A stretch of DNA of 49,052 bases from Methylotenera sp. (GCA_021732405.1 JAKFVB010000053.1:1-49052), one strand, 5' to 3'. Shown: positions 20,309-29,908, numbered from the stretch's first letter. Numbers and translations: made by a program. Notes: a model not told the origin generated them from the letters alone.

Positions 20309-22848
20309 ACTTTAACAACCTTAACATGACATTTTCTTAAATCATCTGCAACTTCTTTACCCGTTTGATAACGGTTTTCTGCACTTTTTTCTAGCAGTTT
20401 ATTGATAACAATCGCTAAATCTTCTGCTAGCTCTGGGTTCACTTGACGAATATCTGCATGTGGCTCATTCGCGATTTTATACATTAAGGCAGCCATGGAA
20501 TCGGCAGCAAAAGGTAACTCGCCTGTCAGCAAAGAGTACAAAGTGACGCCTAGTGAAAACAAATCCGATTTGCCATCAATTTTTTTGCCCGATAATTGCT
20601 CTGGTGACATATAGCTTGGTGTGCCCAACACAATACCAGTCTTGGTTTTAGAGGCATCGGTAATACGTGCAATACCAAAATCGGTGACTTTTACCACACC
20701 AGTATCTAACTCAACCATAATATTTGATGGCTTAATATCACGATGTACAACATTGCTGGCATGCGCATAATCCAATGCATCAGCCACTTTAATCACAATG
20801 TCTAACACTTGCTGAATAGGTAATAAGTTATCGGCTTTGGTGTGCAGCGCTAAATCTTTACCTTTTAAGAATTCCATCGCAATGTAAGCTAAATCGTGCT
20901 CTTCACCAGCGTCATAAATAGTCACGATATTCGGGTGATTTAATCGGCCTGCAGTTTCAGCCTCACGGAAGAAGCGCGCTTTAACTTCGACTAATTCATC
21001 CGCATCGAACGCGTCCGAAAGCGCCATGGTTTTAATAGCAACGATACGGCTAATTTTAGGATCGCGGCCTAAATACACCACGCCCATTGCCCCTTTGCCT
21101 AATTCTTTTTCAACTTGGTAGCGCCCCAGCATGGGCTTTTCAATGGCGTTATTGTTTAGTATGAGGGTGCTCTCATTGGTACGTCCGCTGCTACCGCCAA
21201 ATATCACCGTTTCTGCCATTTGCTTAGAACGTGAGATGCGTTGGGATAAGTCTTTGTAAGTTGGCTGAAAACTGGCCATATAATTAAATACGGCTTCTGC
21301 CTTATTAAATTGACGTTTACGTTCAAAATCTAAGCCCAAATTATATAAGCCATCCATCACAGGCTCATCCACTGGGCATTTTCTAAAACGATCAAACGCC
21401 ATATCTAATTGGCCCTGACTTTGAAACATTAAGGCTAAATTACGGTTACTTTCGGCAGAGTCGGCATCCGATTTTTCTTTGCCTTTTTCTGTCATTAAGT
21501 AATGCTTTGTGGTTAACAGTGCGTGCCCAACTAACAGTAAAGCAATCGGCATCATCAACTGTAACCACCAGCCTTTTTGGGTCATTAAGACATATTGCGC
21601 TGTTATCAAAAGCAATACCAATCCAATGGTTATTGAGCCTGCGTTACCTGCTTTTAAACGCGGAAAAAGCCAGATTAAATACGCAGAAATAAGCAGCCAA
21701 ACCGCCAACTCTACCCAAATTGCCCAGCTAGGTGAAAGATAAAAATCTTCATTTAAAATACTGGAAACAGAATGTGCCAAGGTTTCAATCGGCTTCATAT
21801 TGGCGGATATTGGTGTGACAAAACTATCGCCCACGCCATTGGCTGTCGCGCCTATTAATACAATTTTTCCTGCATATTTTTTTGCTGAAATTTTACCGTT
21901 AAGTACGTCATAAAATGAATCGATTGGAAACGCAGGCTGATTGGCTTTATCGGCATAAAAGAATGTGTTCATTTGCAAAGCACGGTTTGTAGCAATCTTT
22001 AATTGTGCCGATTTTGACTGACCAAGAGTCACGCCTGGCTGACCATTTTCACCCAATTGCAAACCAATATCGCCAGCCGATAAATTCAGATATTTGGCCG
22101 CAATCTGTAAAGCGACTGATGGGTAATACTGATTGTAATAATTCAATACCAAAGGTTCAGCACGTATCGCGCCATCGATGTCTGGGCTGGCATTTAAATG
22201 CCCAACGGAAGTGGCCGATTCGGCAATAATAGATATGGGCAAAAATGCGGCATTTGCGGGTGTTAAGTAGGCGGCATCTTGCTCATCACCAGCAACATTG
22301 GTTAATTGATTTTTAGCGATATAAGCTGGGAATGGCGCATCTGGGTTACCAAGCGGCTCACCAATCACAAATGGCATGGCCAGCACCACATTATTAGCGG
22401 CTTTCATGCTGGCGGCTAAAGTCGCATCGGTATTGAGCTGCGTTTGCGCTTCTAAAATAAGCGCGTTGAGTTGTGGTGCTGAATTTGCAATATTCGATTT
22501 AGCAACAAAATCGGCGATTTTGTTAATATAACCTAGGCCAGGGTCAATTTGCGGCTCTAAAAAGAAAATGGTATTGCCGATTACTTTTGGCTTAGCCGCG
22601 GCCAATTTATCCAGCATTTTTGCTTGAATATCACGCGGCCACGGCCAACGACCAATATTGGCGATACTTTCATCATCAATCGCAATAATCGCGATTTTAT
22701 CGCCTGCATCACGGTAAGATGCCACCACTCCAAAATCATAAGCTACACGTTCTAAACTTTGCAAAAAGCTACCTCCACTTGCCAATAAAAAGGCAAGTGA
22801 TAGTGCGCTGGCTAAAAACCAGTCTGATTTCCAATACAATTTTGGCAA
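20305..22848 (-). CDS. CHASE2 sensor Ser/Thr protein kinase
   Basis: Membrane receptor kinase of 847 residues. One membrane segment (about 10-28) is followed by a periplasmic CHASE2 domain (30-368), a cluster of about three membrane segments (373-446), a short TPR-like helical stretch (465-540), and a cytoplasmic Hanks-type kinase domain (576-836). Kinase motifs are complete: G-loop GKGAMGVV (584-591), K606, HRDIKPSN (702-709), DFG 723-725, and SPE 748-750. CHASE2 domains sense unknown extracellular signals. It is the first gene of the signalling operon. The order of membrane receptor, phosphatase, FHA reader and c-di-GMP enzyme suggests one pathway. Confidence 0.94.
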   Translation of the reverse strand: MPKLYWKSDWFLASALSLAFLLASGGSFLQSLERVAYDFGVVASYRDAGDKIAIIAIDDESIANIGRWPWPRDIQAKMLDKLAAAKPKVIGNTIFFLEPQIDPGLGYINKIADFVAKSNIANSAPQLNALILEAQTQLNTDATLAASMKAANNVVLAMPFVIGEPLGNPDAPFPAYIAKNQLTNVAGDEQDAAYLTPANAAFLPISIIAESATSVGHLNASPDIDGAIRAEPLVLNYYNQYYPSVALQIAAKYLNLSAGDIGLQLGENGQPGVTLGQSKSAQLKIATNRALQMNTFFYADKANQPAFPIDSFYDVLNGKISAKKYAGKIVLIGATANGVGDSFVTPISANMKPIETLAHSVSSILNEDFYLSPSWAIWVELAVWLLISAYLIWLFPRLKAGNAGSITIGLVLLLITAQYVLMTQKGWWLQLMMPIALLLVGHALLTTKHYLMTEKGKEKSDADSAESNRNLALMFQSQGQLDMAFDRFRKCPVDEPVMDGLYNLGLDFERKRQFNKAEAVFNYMASFQPTYKDLSQRISRSKQMAETVIFGGSSGRTNESTLILNNNAIEKPMLGRYQVEKELGKGAMGVVYLGRDPKISRIVAIKTMALSDAFDADELVEVKARFFREAETAGRLNHPNIVTIYDAGEEHDLAYIAMEFLKGKDLALHTKADNLLPIQQVLDIVIKVADALDYAHASNVVHRDIKPSNIMVELDTGVVKVTDFGIARITDASKTKTGIVLGTPSYMSPEQLSGKKIDGKSDLFSLGVTLYSLLTGELPFAADSMAALMYKIANEPHADIRQVNPELAEDLAIVINKLLEKSAENRYQTGKEVADDLRKCHVKVVKV

Positions 22849-23020
22849 GCGCTAACCTCTCATGGCAATTATTAAGAGCTGTTTAATTAATGAACAACTT
22901 TAAAATTGCTTATATTTTTGTGCAATCAAACTCATGCAAATAAAGAAAGGCCAAGTAAATCTTGTTAGTAAAGATACACCTAAAAGCAATCTTGGTTAGT
23001 ACGCTACCGAACAAAATACA

Positions 23021-23518
23021 TTAACGTCTAAACTCTTGTGGCCTCACCGCTGCTGCCACTTTATCTAATACACCATTAATATACTTATGTCCGTCTACGC
23101 CACCGTAAAGCTTAGCCAACTCAACGCCTTCATTAATCGCCACGCGATATGGAATGGTCATATCAAACATCAACTCAAACGAAGAAATACGCAAAATGGC
23201 ATGTTCTACTGGGCTTAATTCTTGTATTTTTCGATCAATAAACGTTGCTACCTGACCATCTAGCTCAATCACTTTAGCGGTAACACCTTCTAACAAATGC
23301 TTAAAATAGGCCTCATCTGCTTTTGCATACTCAGGGTCTTCTTTAGCATCCGCAATAATTTGCTTTATCTCAGAAGCATTAATCATGCCACGGTAAACAG
23401 CTTTCAATACTAACTCGCGTGATTTACGGCGGTTCTGGCTGGTTTTCACTTTTTTGGCTGGCTTAACGGCTACTTCGGTTTTTGTAGCATCCATTGCATC
23501 GGCTCTAGGGATAATCAT
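23021..23518 (-). CDS. nusB: Transcription antitermination factor NusB
   Basis: RNA-binding antitermination factor for rRNA operons, all-helical, 165 residues. Motifs [48 protein letters not shown] and [11 protein letters not shown] are diagnostic. The N-terminus carries about 25 extra Lys/Ala-rich residues; the ATG overlaps the ribH stop (ATGA), with a second ATG 8 codons inside. The pair ribH-nusB is conserved across proteobacteria. Confidence 0.96.
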   Translation of the reverse strand: MIIPRADAMDATKTEVAVKPAKKVKTSQNRRKSRELVLKAVYRGMINASEIKQIIADAKEDPEYAKADEAYFKHLLEGVTAKVIELDGQVATFIDRKIQELSPVEHAILRISSFELMFDMTIPYRVAINEGVELAKLYGGVDGHKYINGVLDKVAAAVRPQEFRR

Positions 23519-23964
23519 AACGCGCGTACCAAATTAGCCATTTCAATGGCGACTTGTGCCGCTTCCGCGCCTTTAATATGCATACGCGCCAAGGCTTGGT
23601 CATCATCTTCAGTGGTTAAAACCGCGTTAGCAACAGGAACACCTGTATTCAACTGAACCTCTGAAATACCGCGTGAAGACTCGTTTGCCACCACTTCAAA
23701 GTGATACGTTTCACCACGAATAATCGCGCCTAATGCAATTAACGCATCAAAGCGCTCACTCAAAGCCATGTGCTGCAAAATCAGTGGAGTCTCTAATGCG
23801 CCAGGCACTGTAGCGATGCGAATATCTTCTGCCGCAACGCCCAATTTTAAAAGTTCAGCATAACAAGCCGTTAATAAACCATCGCCAATATTGCTATTAA
23901 AGCGTGATAATACGACGCCTACTTTTTTGCCTGCGCCATCTAAATTGATTTGAATTTTGTCCAA
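23515..23964 (-). CDS. ribH: 6,7-dimethyl-8-ribityllumazine synthase
   Basis: Penultimate enzyme of riboflavin synthesis, forming an icosahedral or pentameric shell. The conserved active-site stretch [10 protein letters not shown], then [23 protein letters not shown] with catalytic His, and [17 protein letters not shown] are visible. Length 149 is typical. The stop overlaps nusB by 4 bp. No other rib gene is in the window. Confidence 0.96.
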   Translation of the reverse strand: MDKIQINLDGAGKKVGVVLSRFNSNIGDGLLTACYAELLKLGVAAEDIRIATVPGALETPLILQHMALSERFDALIALGAIIRGETYHFEVVANESSRGISEVQLNTGVPVANAVLTTEDDDQALARMHIKGAEAAQVAIEMANLVRAL

Positions 23965-24060
23965 TTGAATCTCTATATCTGCCTAAAACGTCTATTTTAC
24001 CTTAAGTTGAGTGACACAAATCGTCAGTGTTTTGATGAATGTAATTTTGCATGACTTAAA

Positions 24061-25731
24061 TTAAGAAAATAAAGCCCACGCTTTTTGTACTGTGCTCCAG
24101 ACGCCATAGCTAATCGGAATTAAAACCGCAGCCCACGCCAGCTTAACCAATAGAGGATGTTGCTGCTGATTGTTACCATTAGTGCTTTTAAGTGCGCCGT
24201 TTTGCATAGATTTTTCATGTGCAACTTGACGTTCTGTTTCTAATTCCAGGTCGGTCATAAAATAATGATCCGCTACTGGCCTGACCAATAGGTTCGCAAT
24301 AAAACCAATCACCAGCATGCATGCCAACACCATAAAAATGGGTGCGTAAATTTGGTCAAACGCTACGCCCGCCTCTAGGCGTGTATCGTGCATATAATTC
24401 ACCACTACTGGCCCCAAAATACCCGCTGTAGACCATGCAGTGAGTAAACGCCCATGAATCGCACCCACAAATTGCGTACCAAACATATCGGCCAAATAAG
24501 CGGGAATTGTGGCAAAACCGCCGCCATACATGGATGCAATCACGCAAAAACTGGCTACAAATAAAGCCAATGATTTTAAGCCAGCCAGATAAGTGGCGCT
24601 GCAGTACAAAACGGCACCAAGCGTAAAAAATATAAAATAAGTACGCTTACGACCCAGCTTATCCGATGAACTTGCCCAGCCAATACGTCCAAAAATATTA
24701 AATAATGAAATCAAGCCTACGAATCCCGCCCCCACCGCCGCTGCAGCGGCCGTCATGGCTTCATCTTTTTTAATATCGGCAAATCCAATACCTGCCTGAT
24801 TAATCAATGCTCCACCAAATGTCTCTTGCAACATAGGGGCTGCGGCACCAATAATGCCAATCCCCGCTGAAACATTCATACATAACACAATCCACAGCAG
24901 CCAAAATTGTGGTGTTTTATGTGCTTTATTTAAATGTACATGGCGGGTAGCAATCATGGTGTTATTTTGTGTAGCGGGTGGGGTCCAGTTGGCTGGTTTC
25001 CAGCCTGTTGGCGGCACACGGTAACCAAGGCTTCCGCACAACATAAATACGCTGTAAATCATCGCCAACACCACAAAAGTTTGCCAAACACCAACGCTGC
25101 CATCTGCTGCAAAATATGCCATTAATTTAGTGGCCAATGGCGAGCCGATCATCGCGCCGCCGCCAAACCCCATAATCGCCATGCCTGTTGCCATGCCGCG
25201 CCTATCGGGAAACCATTTAATTAAGGTAGAAACAGGCGAAATATAGCCCAAGCCCAAACCAATGCCGCCAATCACACCGCTACCCAGCCACATTAACCAT
25301 AATTGATGCGCATAAACGCCATAAGCAGAGATGAGCAAACCACCACACCAGCACAAAGTAGACACCAAACCGGCTTTACGTGGCCCTGCGCGCTCTAGCC
25401 AGCCGCCCCACAATGCTGCGGAACAGCCTAATAATACAAAAAACAGCGTATACATCCAACCCAAATCAAATTGCGTCCAATTGCAATCCGTAGCAAATAA
25501 AGCCCTGGCAGTCCCTGATAATTTTTCGCTAAAGTTGGCGGCACCGACTGCACACGTTTCGAATGGAGTACCATTTTCATCTTTAAGCGCATTGCCAAGC
25601 GGCTTCCAAAACACACTGAATCCGTATGCCATGCCAATGGATAAATGCACAGCCAAAGCGGCTGGTGGCACTAACCAACGATTAAAATTTGCGTTTGCAG
25701 TAATGTGTTCTTTTGATAAAAAATCTGCCAT
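24061..25731 (-). CDS. MFS transporter, oxalate/formate antiporter-like family
   Basis: Inner-membrane carrier of 556 residues with about 12 to 13 hydrophobic segments. The N-terminal IGMAYGFSVFWKPLG and the loop GWLERAGPRKAG, then WFPDRRGMATGMAIMGFGGGAMIG, match the oxalate:formate antiporter family; the substrate is not predictable and monocarboxylates are possible. An extracytoplasmic insertion between the first two helices (about 50-90) contains two cysteines. It is divergent from phoB; the shared region contains the Pho box, though nothing shows that this gene is under PhoB control. Confidence 0.85.
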   Translation of the reverse strand: MADFLSKEHITANANFNRWLVPPAALAVHLSIGMAYGFSVFWKPLGNALKDENGTPFETCAVGAANFSEKLSGTARALFATDCNWTQFDLGWMYTLFFVLLGCSAALWGGWLERAGPRKAGLVSTLCWCGGLLISAYGVYAHQLWLMWLGSGVIGGIGLGLGYISPVSTLIKWFPDRRGMATGMAIMGFGGGAMIGSPLATKLMAYFAADGSVGVWQTFVVLAMIYSVFMLCGSLGYRVPPTGWKPANWTPPATQNNTMIATRHVHLNKAHKTPQFWLLWIVLCMNVSAGIGIIGAAAPMLQETFGGALINQAGIGFADIKKDEAMTAAAAAVGAGFVGLISLFNIFGRIGWASSSDKLGRKRTYFIFFTLGAVLYCSATYLAGLKSLALFVASFCVIASMYGGGFATIPAYLADMFGTQFVGAIHGRLLTAWSTAGILGPVVVNYMHDTRLEAGVAFDQIYAPIFMVLACMLVIGFIANLLVRPVADHYFMTDLELETERQVAHEKSMQNGALKSTNGNNQQQHPLLVKLAWAAVLIPISYGVWSTVQKAWALFS

Positions 25732-25871
25732 GCCAACCCCTCAATTAGATGCTGCTTATTATGAATTTTAAGCTTATTAATTCCGATGTTACATATTGTT
25801 ACAATACAGCAAAAATGGCAATTCGCACGCAATATTAACCCACACATGCGTCAAAAAAATAGTTAAAATTT

Positions 25872-25898
25872 GTCATTAATATGTCATATTAAAGTCAC
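25872..25898 (+). promoter_or_regulatory. Pho box (three direct repeats) upstream of phoB
   Basis: GTCAT at 25872, GTCAT at 25883 and GTCAC at 25894 are spaced exactly 11 bp apart with AT-rich spacers, the layout of PhoB sites (7-bp repeats with 4-bp spacers). A possible -10 element TAGATT (25912-25917) follows at the usual distance, and the phoB ATG is at 25948. This indicates PhoB autoregulation. Confidence 0.8.
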
Positions 25899-25947
25899 AA
25901 AATAGCGTCGCTAGATTAATCAACACCAAAGTGATTGGAACGAGAGA

Positions 25948-26640
25948 ATGCCAGCAAATATTTTAGTGATAGAAGACGAACCAGCGATACAAGAATTGCT
26001 TGCGCTGAATATTACCCAAGCCGGACACAACGCCCTGCGCGCATTAACAGTTGAACATGCGCAAGAATTATTGCGCGAAACAATGCCAGATTTGATTTTG
26101 CTGGATTGGATGCTACCGGGCATGAGCGGCATTGAATATGCGCGCCGCTTGAAATCAGATAATTTAACAAAATCTATACCGATTATCATGTTAACTGCGC
26201 GTGGCGATGAGTATGACAAAGTACGTGGTTTAGAAGTGGGTGCGGATGACTATGTAACCAAGCCATTTAGCCCACGTGAATTAAACGCGCGCATTAAAGC
26301 AGTTTTGCGCCGTCGCGCACCGCAAATGACGGATGACCCAATTGAAATTCAAGGCTTATTATTGGACCCAACCACACACCGCGTGACAGGTAATTCTGCC
26401 AATATTGATTTAGGCCCAACTGAATTTAGATTACTGCATTATTTTATGAGCAATGCAGAGCGTGTGCATACCCGTAGCCAATTGCTGGATAAAGTATGGG
26501 GCGACCGCGTATTTGTAGAAGACCGCACCGTGGATGTACATATTCGAAGGTTACGTAACGCTTTGGCGGTTTCTGGTCACCAAGATTTAATTCAAACCGT
26601 GCGTGGATCGGGTTATCGCCTTTCATCACAAATCAATTAA
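25948..26640 (+). CDS. phoB: Phosphate regulon response regulator PhoB
   Basis: OmpR/PhoB-class response regulator of 230 residues. The receiver domain has the acidic pair E9-D10, phosphoacceptor D53 in LILLDWMLPGMSG, and K in DDYVTKPFSPREL. The C-terminal winged helix shows LGPTEFRLLHYFM, RSQLLDKVWG, VEDRTVDVHIRRLRNAL and VRGSGYRL, close to E. coli PhoB. Upstream lies a three-repeat Pho box; downstream is phoR after a 113-bp gap containing a 13-bp inverted repeat. Confidence 0.96.
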   Translation: MPANILVIEDEPAIQELLALNITQAGHNALRALTVEHAQELLRETMPDLILLDWMLPGMSGIEYARRLKSDNLTKSIPIIMLTARGDEYDKVRGLEVGADDYVTKPFSPRELNARIKAVLRRRAPQMTDDPIEIQGLLLDPTTHRVTGNSANIDLGPTEFRLLHYFMSNAERVHTRSQLLDKVWGDRVFVEDRTVDVHIRRLRNALAVSGHQDLIQTVRGSGYRLSSQIN

Positions 26641-26656
26641 GTAATCTCTCATCATA

Positions 26657-26693
26657 TAAGGCCGCCAAAATTGTTAGTAATTTGGCGGCCTTA
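26657..26693 (+). terminator. Strong inverted repeat between phoB and phoR
   Basis: TAAGGCCGCCAAA (26657-26669) and TTTGGCGGCCTTA (26681-26693) form a perfect 13-bp stem with an 11-nt loop. The U-run after the stem is poor, so this may be an attenuator, an mRNA stabiliser or a partial terminator that lowers phoR relative to phoB. A TATAAT at 26720-26725 could be a -10 box for separate phoR expression, though no good -35 is at the right distance. Confidence 0.65.
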
Positions 26694-26753
26694 TTCACAA
26701 AAGCTATAAAAAAGCTCGCTATAATAGCGACAGTTAATTCAACGTGAGCAACT

Positions 26754-28082
26754 GTGCAAGATATTCGCTGGAATGCATTTTGGTTAATTTCATCGCTAAG
26801 CGTGCTCTGCTTAGTGATATGGGCAGCTGCTGATGCTGAAACTGCCCTTATTTTTTTTAGCGCTGGTTTATTTTGCTACCTCATTGGTCATTTATACTGG
26901 TTGCATAAACTGCATATTTGGTTAAAAAAACCAGTGCTTAATCATATGCCCAATGGCTCGGGTATTTGGGAAGATATATTCGCTTCGCTTTATCAAGAAC
27001 ATCGTAAAAATTCGCGCAATCAAACTCAATTAAGCTCTACCTTAGAGCGTTTTCGGCATGCTGCAAGTGCTTTGCCTGATGGTGTGGTGGTACTCAATAG
27101 CGATAACGAAATTGAGTGGTGCAACCCGCCAGCCGAAAATCAACTTGGCCTAAATTTAAGACAAGACCAAAACCAGCCCATCAATTATTTAGTACGCCAT
27201 AGCGATTTTGTCAGCTATTTGCAAGCCCAAGAGTATGGCGACCCAATCAAATTAAAATCGTGGCGCAACCCCGATATCACACTAGAAATTCAGTTAATCC
27301 CTTTTGGTAGCAAACAAAAGTTGCTCATTTGCCGCGATGTGACATCGCTAGAAAAAACTGAAACCATGCGCCGCGATTTTATTGCCAACGTATCGCATGA
27401 ATTACGTACACCGCTAACTGTAGTAGGCGGTTTTTTAGAAACGCTGGGTGATATGGATGGCGCCGTGCCCGAAAGCTCTAAAAACTATTTCGGTATGATG
27501 CTAGACCAAACAGGCCGTATGCGCCGCATTATTGAAGACTTACTGACACTATCGACGATTGAAAGCAATGCGCAAAGCCCTGACGATAATGAAATAGATA
27601 TGGCAAAACTGCTGAATCAGATTCAAAATGATGCCAAAGGTTTAAGTAAAAGCCTGCATAAATCGCCGCATCGCATCCATTTAAGTACAGATTCCAAGCT
27701 TAATATTAAGGGTGGTCAAGAAGAGCTTTACAGCGCGTTGAGCAATTTAACCAGTAATGCAGTGCGTTATACGCCCGAAGGTGGCGATATTTTTATTGGC
27801 TGGCATCTGCGCGACAATCAAGCGGTGTTTAGCGTGCGTGATACGGGAATTGGCATTGAACAGCAACATATTGATAGGCTGACCGAACGCTTTTATCGTG
27901 TAGATCGTAGCCGTAGCCGTGAAACAGGCGGCACAGGCCTGGGCTTGGCAATTGTTAAACATATTTTAAGTCGCCATCAAGCGCGGCTAGAAATCGAAAG
28001 CGAATGGGGCGTTGGCAGCACATTTAGCATCGCTTTTCCCAAAGTGCGCGTCGTGCAAAAAATAACTGAGCCCGTTGTGTGA
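26754..28082 (+). CDS. phoR: Phosphate regulon sensor histidine kinase PhoR
   Basis: Membrane histidine kinase of 442 residues starting with GTG. Two hydrophobic segments lie within the first 55 residues with almost no periplasmic loop, as in PhoR. A PAS domain (about 95-195) precedes HisKA with H215 in ANVSHELRTPL and an ATPase domain with N, G1 and G2 boxes (NLTSNAVRYTPEGG, RDTGIGI, GGTGLGLAIVKHI). Its stop overlaps the next start (GTGA), giving a coupled third gene. Confidence 0.95.
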   Translation: MQDIRWNAFWLISSLSVLCLVIWAAADAETALIFFSAGLFCYLIGHLYWLHKLHIWLKKPVLNHMPNGSGIWEDIFASLYQEHRKNSRNQTQLSSTLERFRHAASALPDGVVVLNSDNEIEWCNPPAENQLGLNLRQDQNQPINYLVRHSDFVSYLQAQEYGDPIKLKSWRNPDITLEIQLIPFGSKQKLLICRDVTSLEKTETMRRDFIANVSHELRTPLTVVGGFLETLGDMDGAVPESSKNYFGMMLDQTGRMRRIIEDLLTLSTIESNAQSPDDNEIDMAKLLNQIQNDAKGLSKSLHKSPHRIHLSTDSKLNIKGGQEELYSALSNLTSNAVRYTPEGGDIFIGWHLRDNQAVFSVRDTGIGIEQQHIDRLTERFYRVDRSRSRETGGTGLGLAIVKHILSRHQARLEIESEWGVGSTFSIAFPKVRVVQKITEPVV

Positions 28083-28810
28083 GATTTGTTTATTGGCTCA
28101 TTATATGTGGGTTAATTTCGTGCGGTTTCTTAAGCGCATGCGCAACCAACTCGCCTGTTGAAAGCAAGCCGATTCCAGAACGCGGTGATAGAAGTTCTGC
28201 CAACCAATTAGCAAAAAATGATTTCGATCGCATGGCAGATGTTGAGCTGGCCGAAAATACGCAAAGCTTGCGCTTACTAATGACCAAACTCTATAAACGC
28301 AACCCGCATGAATTGGCAAAAAGCACCTCTGACCCTGCTGAAAAAATGGTAGATTGGATTTTTGACGGCGAGTTACAACACCATTTTCAATTTAAAGAAA
28401 TCGATAATAAACAAGGCACTGACGCCATTTTTTTAGCCTTTGATGCTAATTATCAAGGTGACCGTGTATTGCCATTTATTGTGGGCTTACACACCATGTT
28501 ATTAAAAGCGCATGGCAATAAAAAGGAATTTTTTCTCACCGATAGCATCAATCCGCAACACATTTATAACGTGGCGCGTAATATTGAAATCGCCGCATGG
28601 AAGCTTTACACCAGCCGTGATGCAAACGGTAATTTATATCTAATTTCAAACGAGTTAAGTAATACCGAACGCAATTTAAGCTTTGAACGCGAATTTGGCA
28701 AAATGATTGGCCGTACCGATTTATATGCCATCAGCTTGGCCGAAAAATCACAGCGCTTAATCTCGCGTGTGATACAAAGTATCGCCACAGCGGTTTTTTT
28801 ACCGTTTTAA
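28079..28810 (+). CDS. Lipoprotein translationally coupled to phoR, function unknown
   Basis: A 243-residue predicted lipoprotein starting with GTG inside the phoR stop region. The signal sequence ends in lipobox LSAC with C21. I do not recognise an enzyme family. Visible segments include VDWIFDGELQHHFQFKEID, ILPFIVGLHTMLLKAHGNK-like and NPQHIYNVARNIEIAAWKL, and the C-terminus is hydrophobic (IQSIATAVFLPF). Coupling to phoBR suggests a role at the envelope under phosphate control; this is inference. A terminator follows. Confidence 0.85.
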   Translation: MRFVYWLIICGLISCGFLSACATNSPVESKPIPERGDRSSANQLAKNDFDRMADVELAENTQSLRLLMTKLYKRNPHELAKSTSDPAEKMVDWIFDGELQHHFQFKEIDNKQGTDAIFLAFDANYQGDRVLPFIVGLHTMLLKAHGNKKEFFLTDSINPQHIYNVARNIEIAAWKLYTSRDANGNLYLISNELSNTERNLSFEREFGKMIGRTDLYAISLAEKSQRLISRVIQSIATAVFLPF

Positions 28811-28843
28811 ACACGTTAAGTATTTGATATTTATAGTAAATTT

Positions 28844-28865
28844 AAGGGGCGCAAGCCCCTTTTTA
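28844..28865 (+). terminator. Terminator of phoB-phoR-lipoprotein unit
   Basis: AAGGGGC (28844-28850), loop GCAA, GCCCCTT (28855-28861) then more T residues. The hairpin is 33 bp past the lipoprotein stop and 7 bp from the end of the converging hydrolase gene, which it could also serve weakly. Confidence 0.85.
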
Positions 28866-28871
28866 TCTGGC

Positions 28872-29879
28872 TTATTTTGAATCCTGTACAGATTGAGTAT
28901 TTGAAGATAAGTTTTTATTTAAAAATCGTCTAATCTCAAGCGCAATTTCGTTCACATGACTTTCTAGCGCAAAATGCCCTGCGTCATATAAAAACACTTC
29001 CGCATTTGGGTTATCGCGCTTAAACGCTTTTGCGCCGGCTGGAATAAAAAGTGGATCATTTTTCCCCCATACCGCCAGTAATGGCGGATGCTGTTTACGG
29101 AAATAGGCCTGAAATTTGGGATACAAAGCCACATTACTCACATAATCTAAGAATAAATCCAGCTGAATTTCTTCATTATCTGGCCGTGCTAAAAACAGCG
29201 AATCCATTAAATAGCCCTCTGGTGCGATGAGTGTTTTATCGGGTGCGCCATTTAAATATTGATAATTTTTAATCGCATCAGGCTTTAAAAATGCGCGTAA
29301 TGGTTCGCGATTCGCAGCTGTTGGCGCTTTCCAATATTGCTGAATTGGGCTCCAATCCGTCCCCAAACCTTCTTCATAGGCGTTGCCATTTTGACTAATA
29401 ATCGCGGTAATACGCTCTGGATGCGCCAGTGCAATGCGCAAGCCGACAGGTGCACCGTAATCGAACACTTGAATCGCAAAACGTTTTAACCCAATAACTT
29501 GCGTAAAGTGATCCATTGTCTTTGCGATATTCTCAAATGTATATGGATAACTTTTTCGGTCAGGCGCATCAGATAAACCAAAACCTGGTAAATCGGGTGC
29601 AACTATATGATAGCGATCAGCCAGCAAAGGAATCAGATTTCTATACATATGCGACGAAGTTGGAAACCCATGCAGCAATAAAATAGTCGGGGCAGACGGA
29701 TCACCCGCCTCGCGGTAGAAAATTTTAGTGCCAGCTACATCTGCATATTGATAGTGAACAATAGATGGGGATAGTTTTGTATATTGCGTGTGCTTTGCAG
29801 CGTCAGCTGCTTGGGCAGTAAAGGCAGTTGTAAATGCAATAAAAGATAATGTAATCATCAATAAACGTGAAATAAACAT
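28872..29879 (-). CDS. Exported alpha/beta hydrolase (epoxide hydrolase / dehalogenase-like)
   Basis: Alpha/beta-fold hydrolase with a signal peptide ending TAQA. From the ATG at 29879 it is 335 residues; the longer frame from TTG at 29894 is unlikely because GGAG, the ribosome-binding site, lies inside it. Motifs are LLHGFPTSSHMYRNLIP (oxyanion hole), the nucleophile region QVFDYGAPVGLR with Asp, as in epoxide hydrolases and haloalkane dehalogenases, and catalytic His in YDAGHFALE. The substrate is unknown. It is divergent from a CGNR zinc-finger regulator across a region of repeated GTTAC half-sites, so the two are probably a regulated pair. Confidence 0.88.
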   Translation of the reverse strand: MFISRLLMITLSFIAFTTAFTAQAADAAKHTQYTKLSPSIVHYQYADVAGTKIFYREAGDPSAPTILLLHGFPTSSHMYRNLIPLLADRYHIVAPDLPGFGLSDAPDRKSYPYTFENIAKTMDHFTQVIGLKRFAIQVFDYGAPVGLRIALAHPERITAIISQNGNAYEEGLGTDWSPIQQYWKAPTAANREPLRAFLKPDAIKNYQYLNGAPDKTLIAPEGYLMDSLFLARPDNEEIQLDLFLDYVSNVALYPKFQAYFRKQHPPLLAVWGKNDPLFIPAGAKAFKRDNPNAEVFLYDAGHFALESHVNEIALEIRRFLNKNLSSNTQSVQDSK

Positions 29880-29908
29880 TTTAAAATACTCCAATAGTTA
29901 ACATAATT

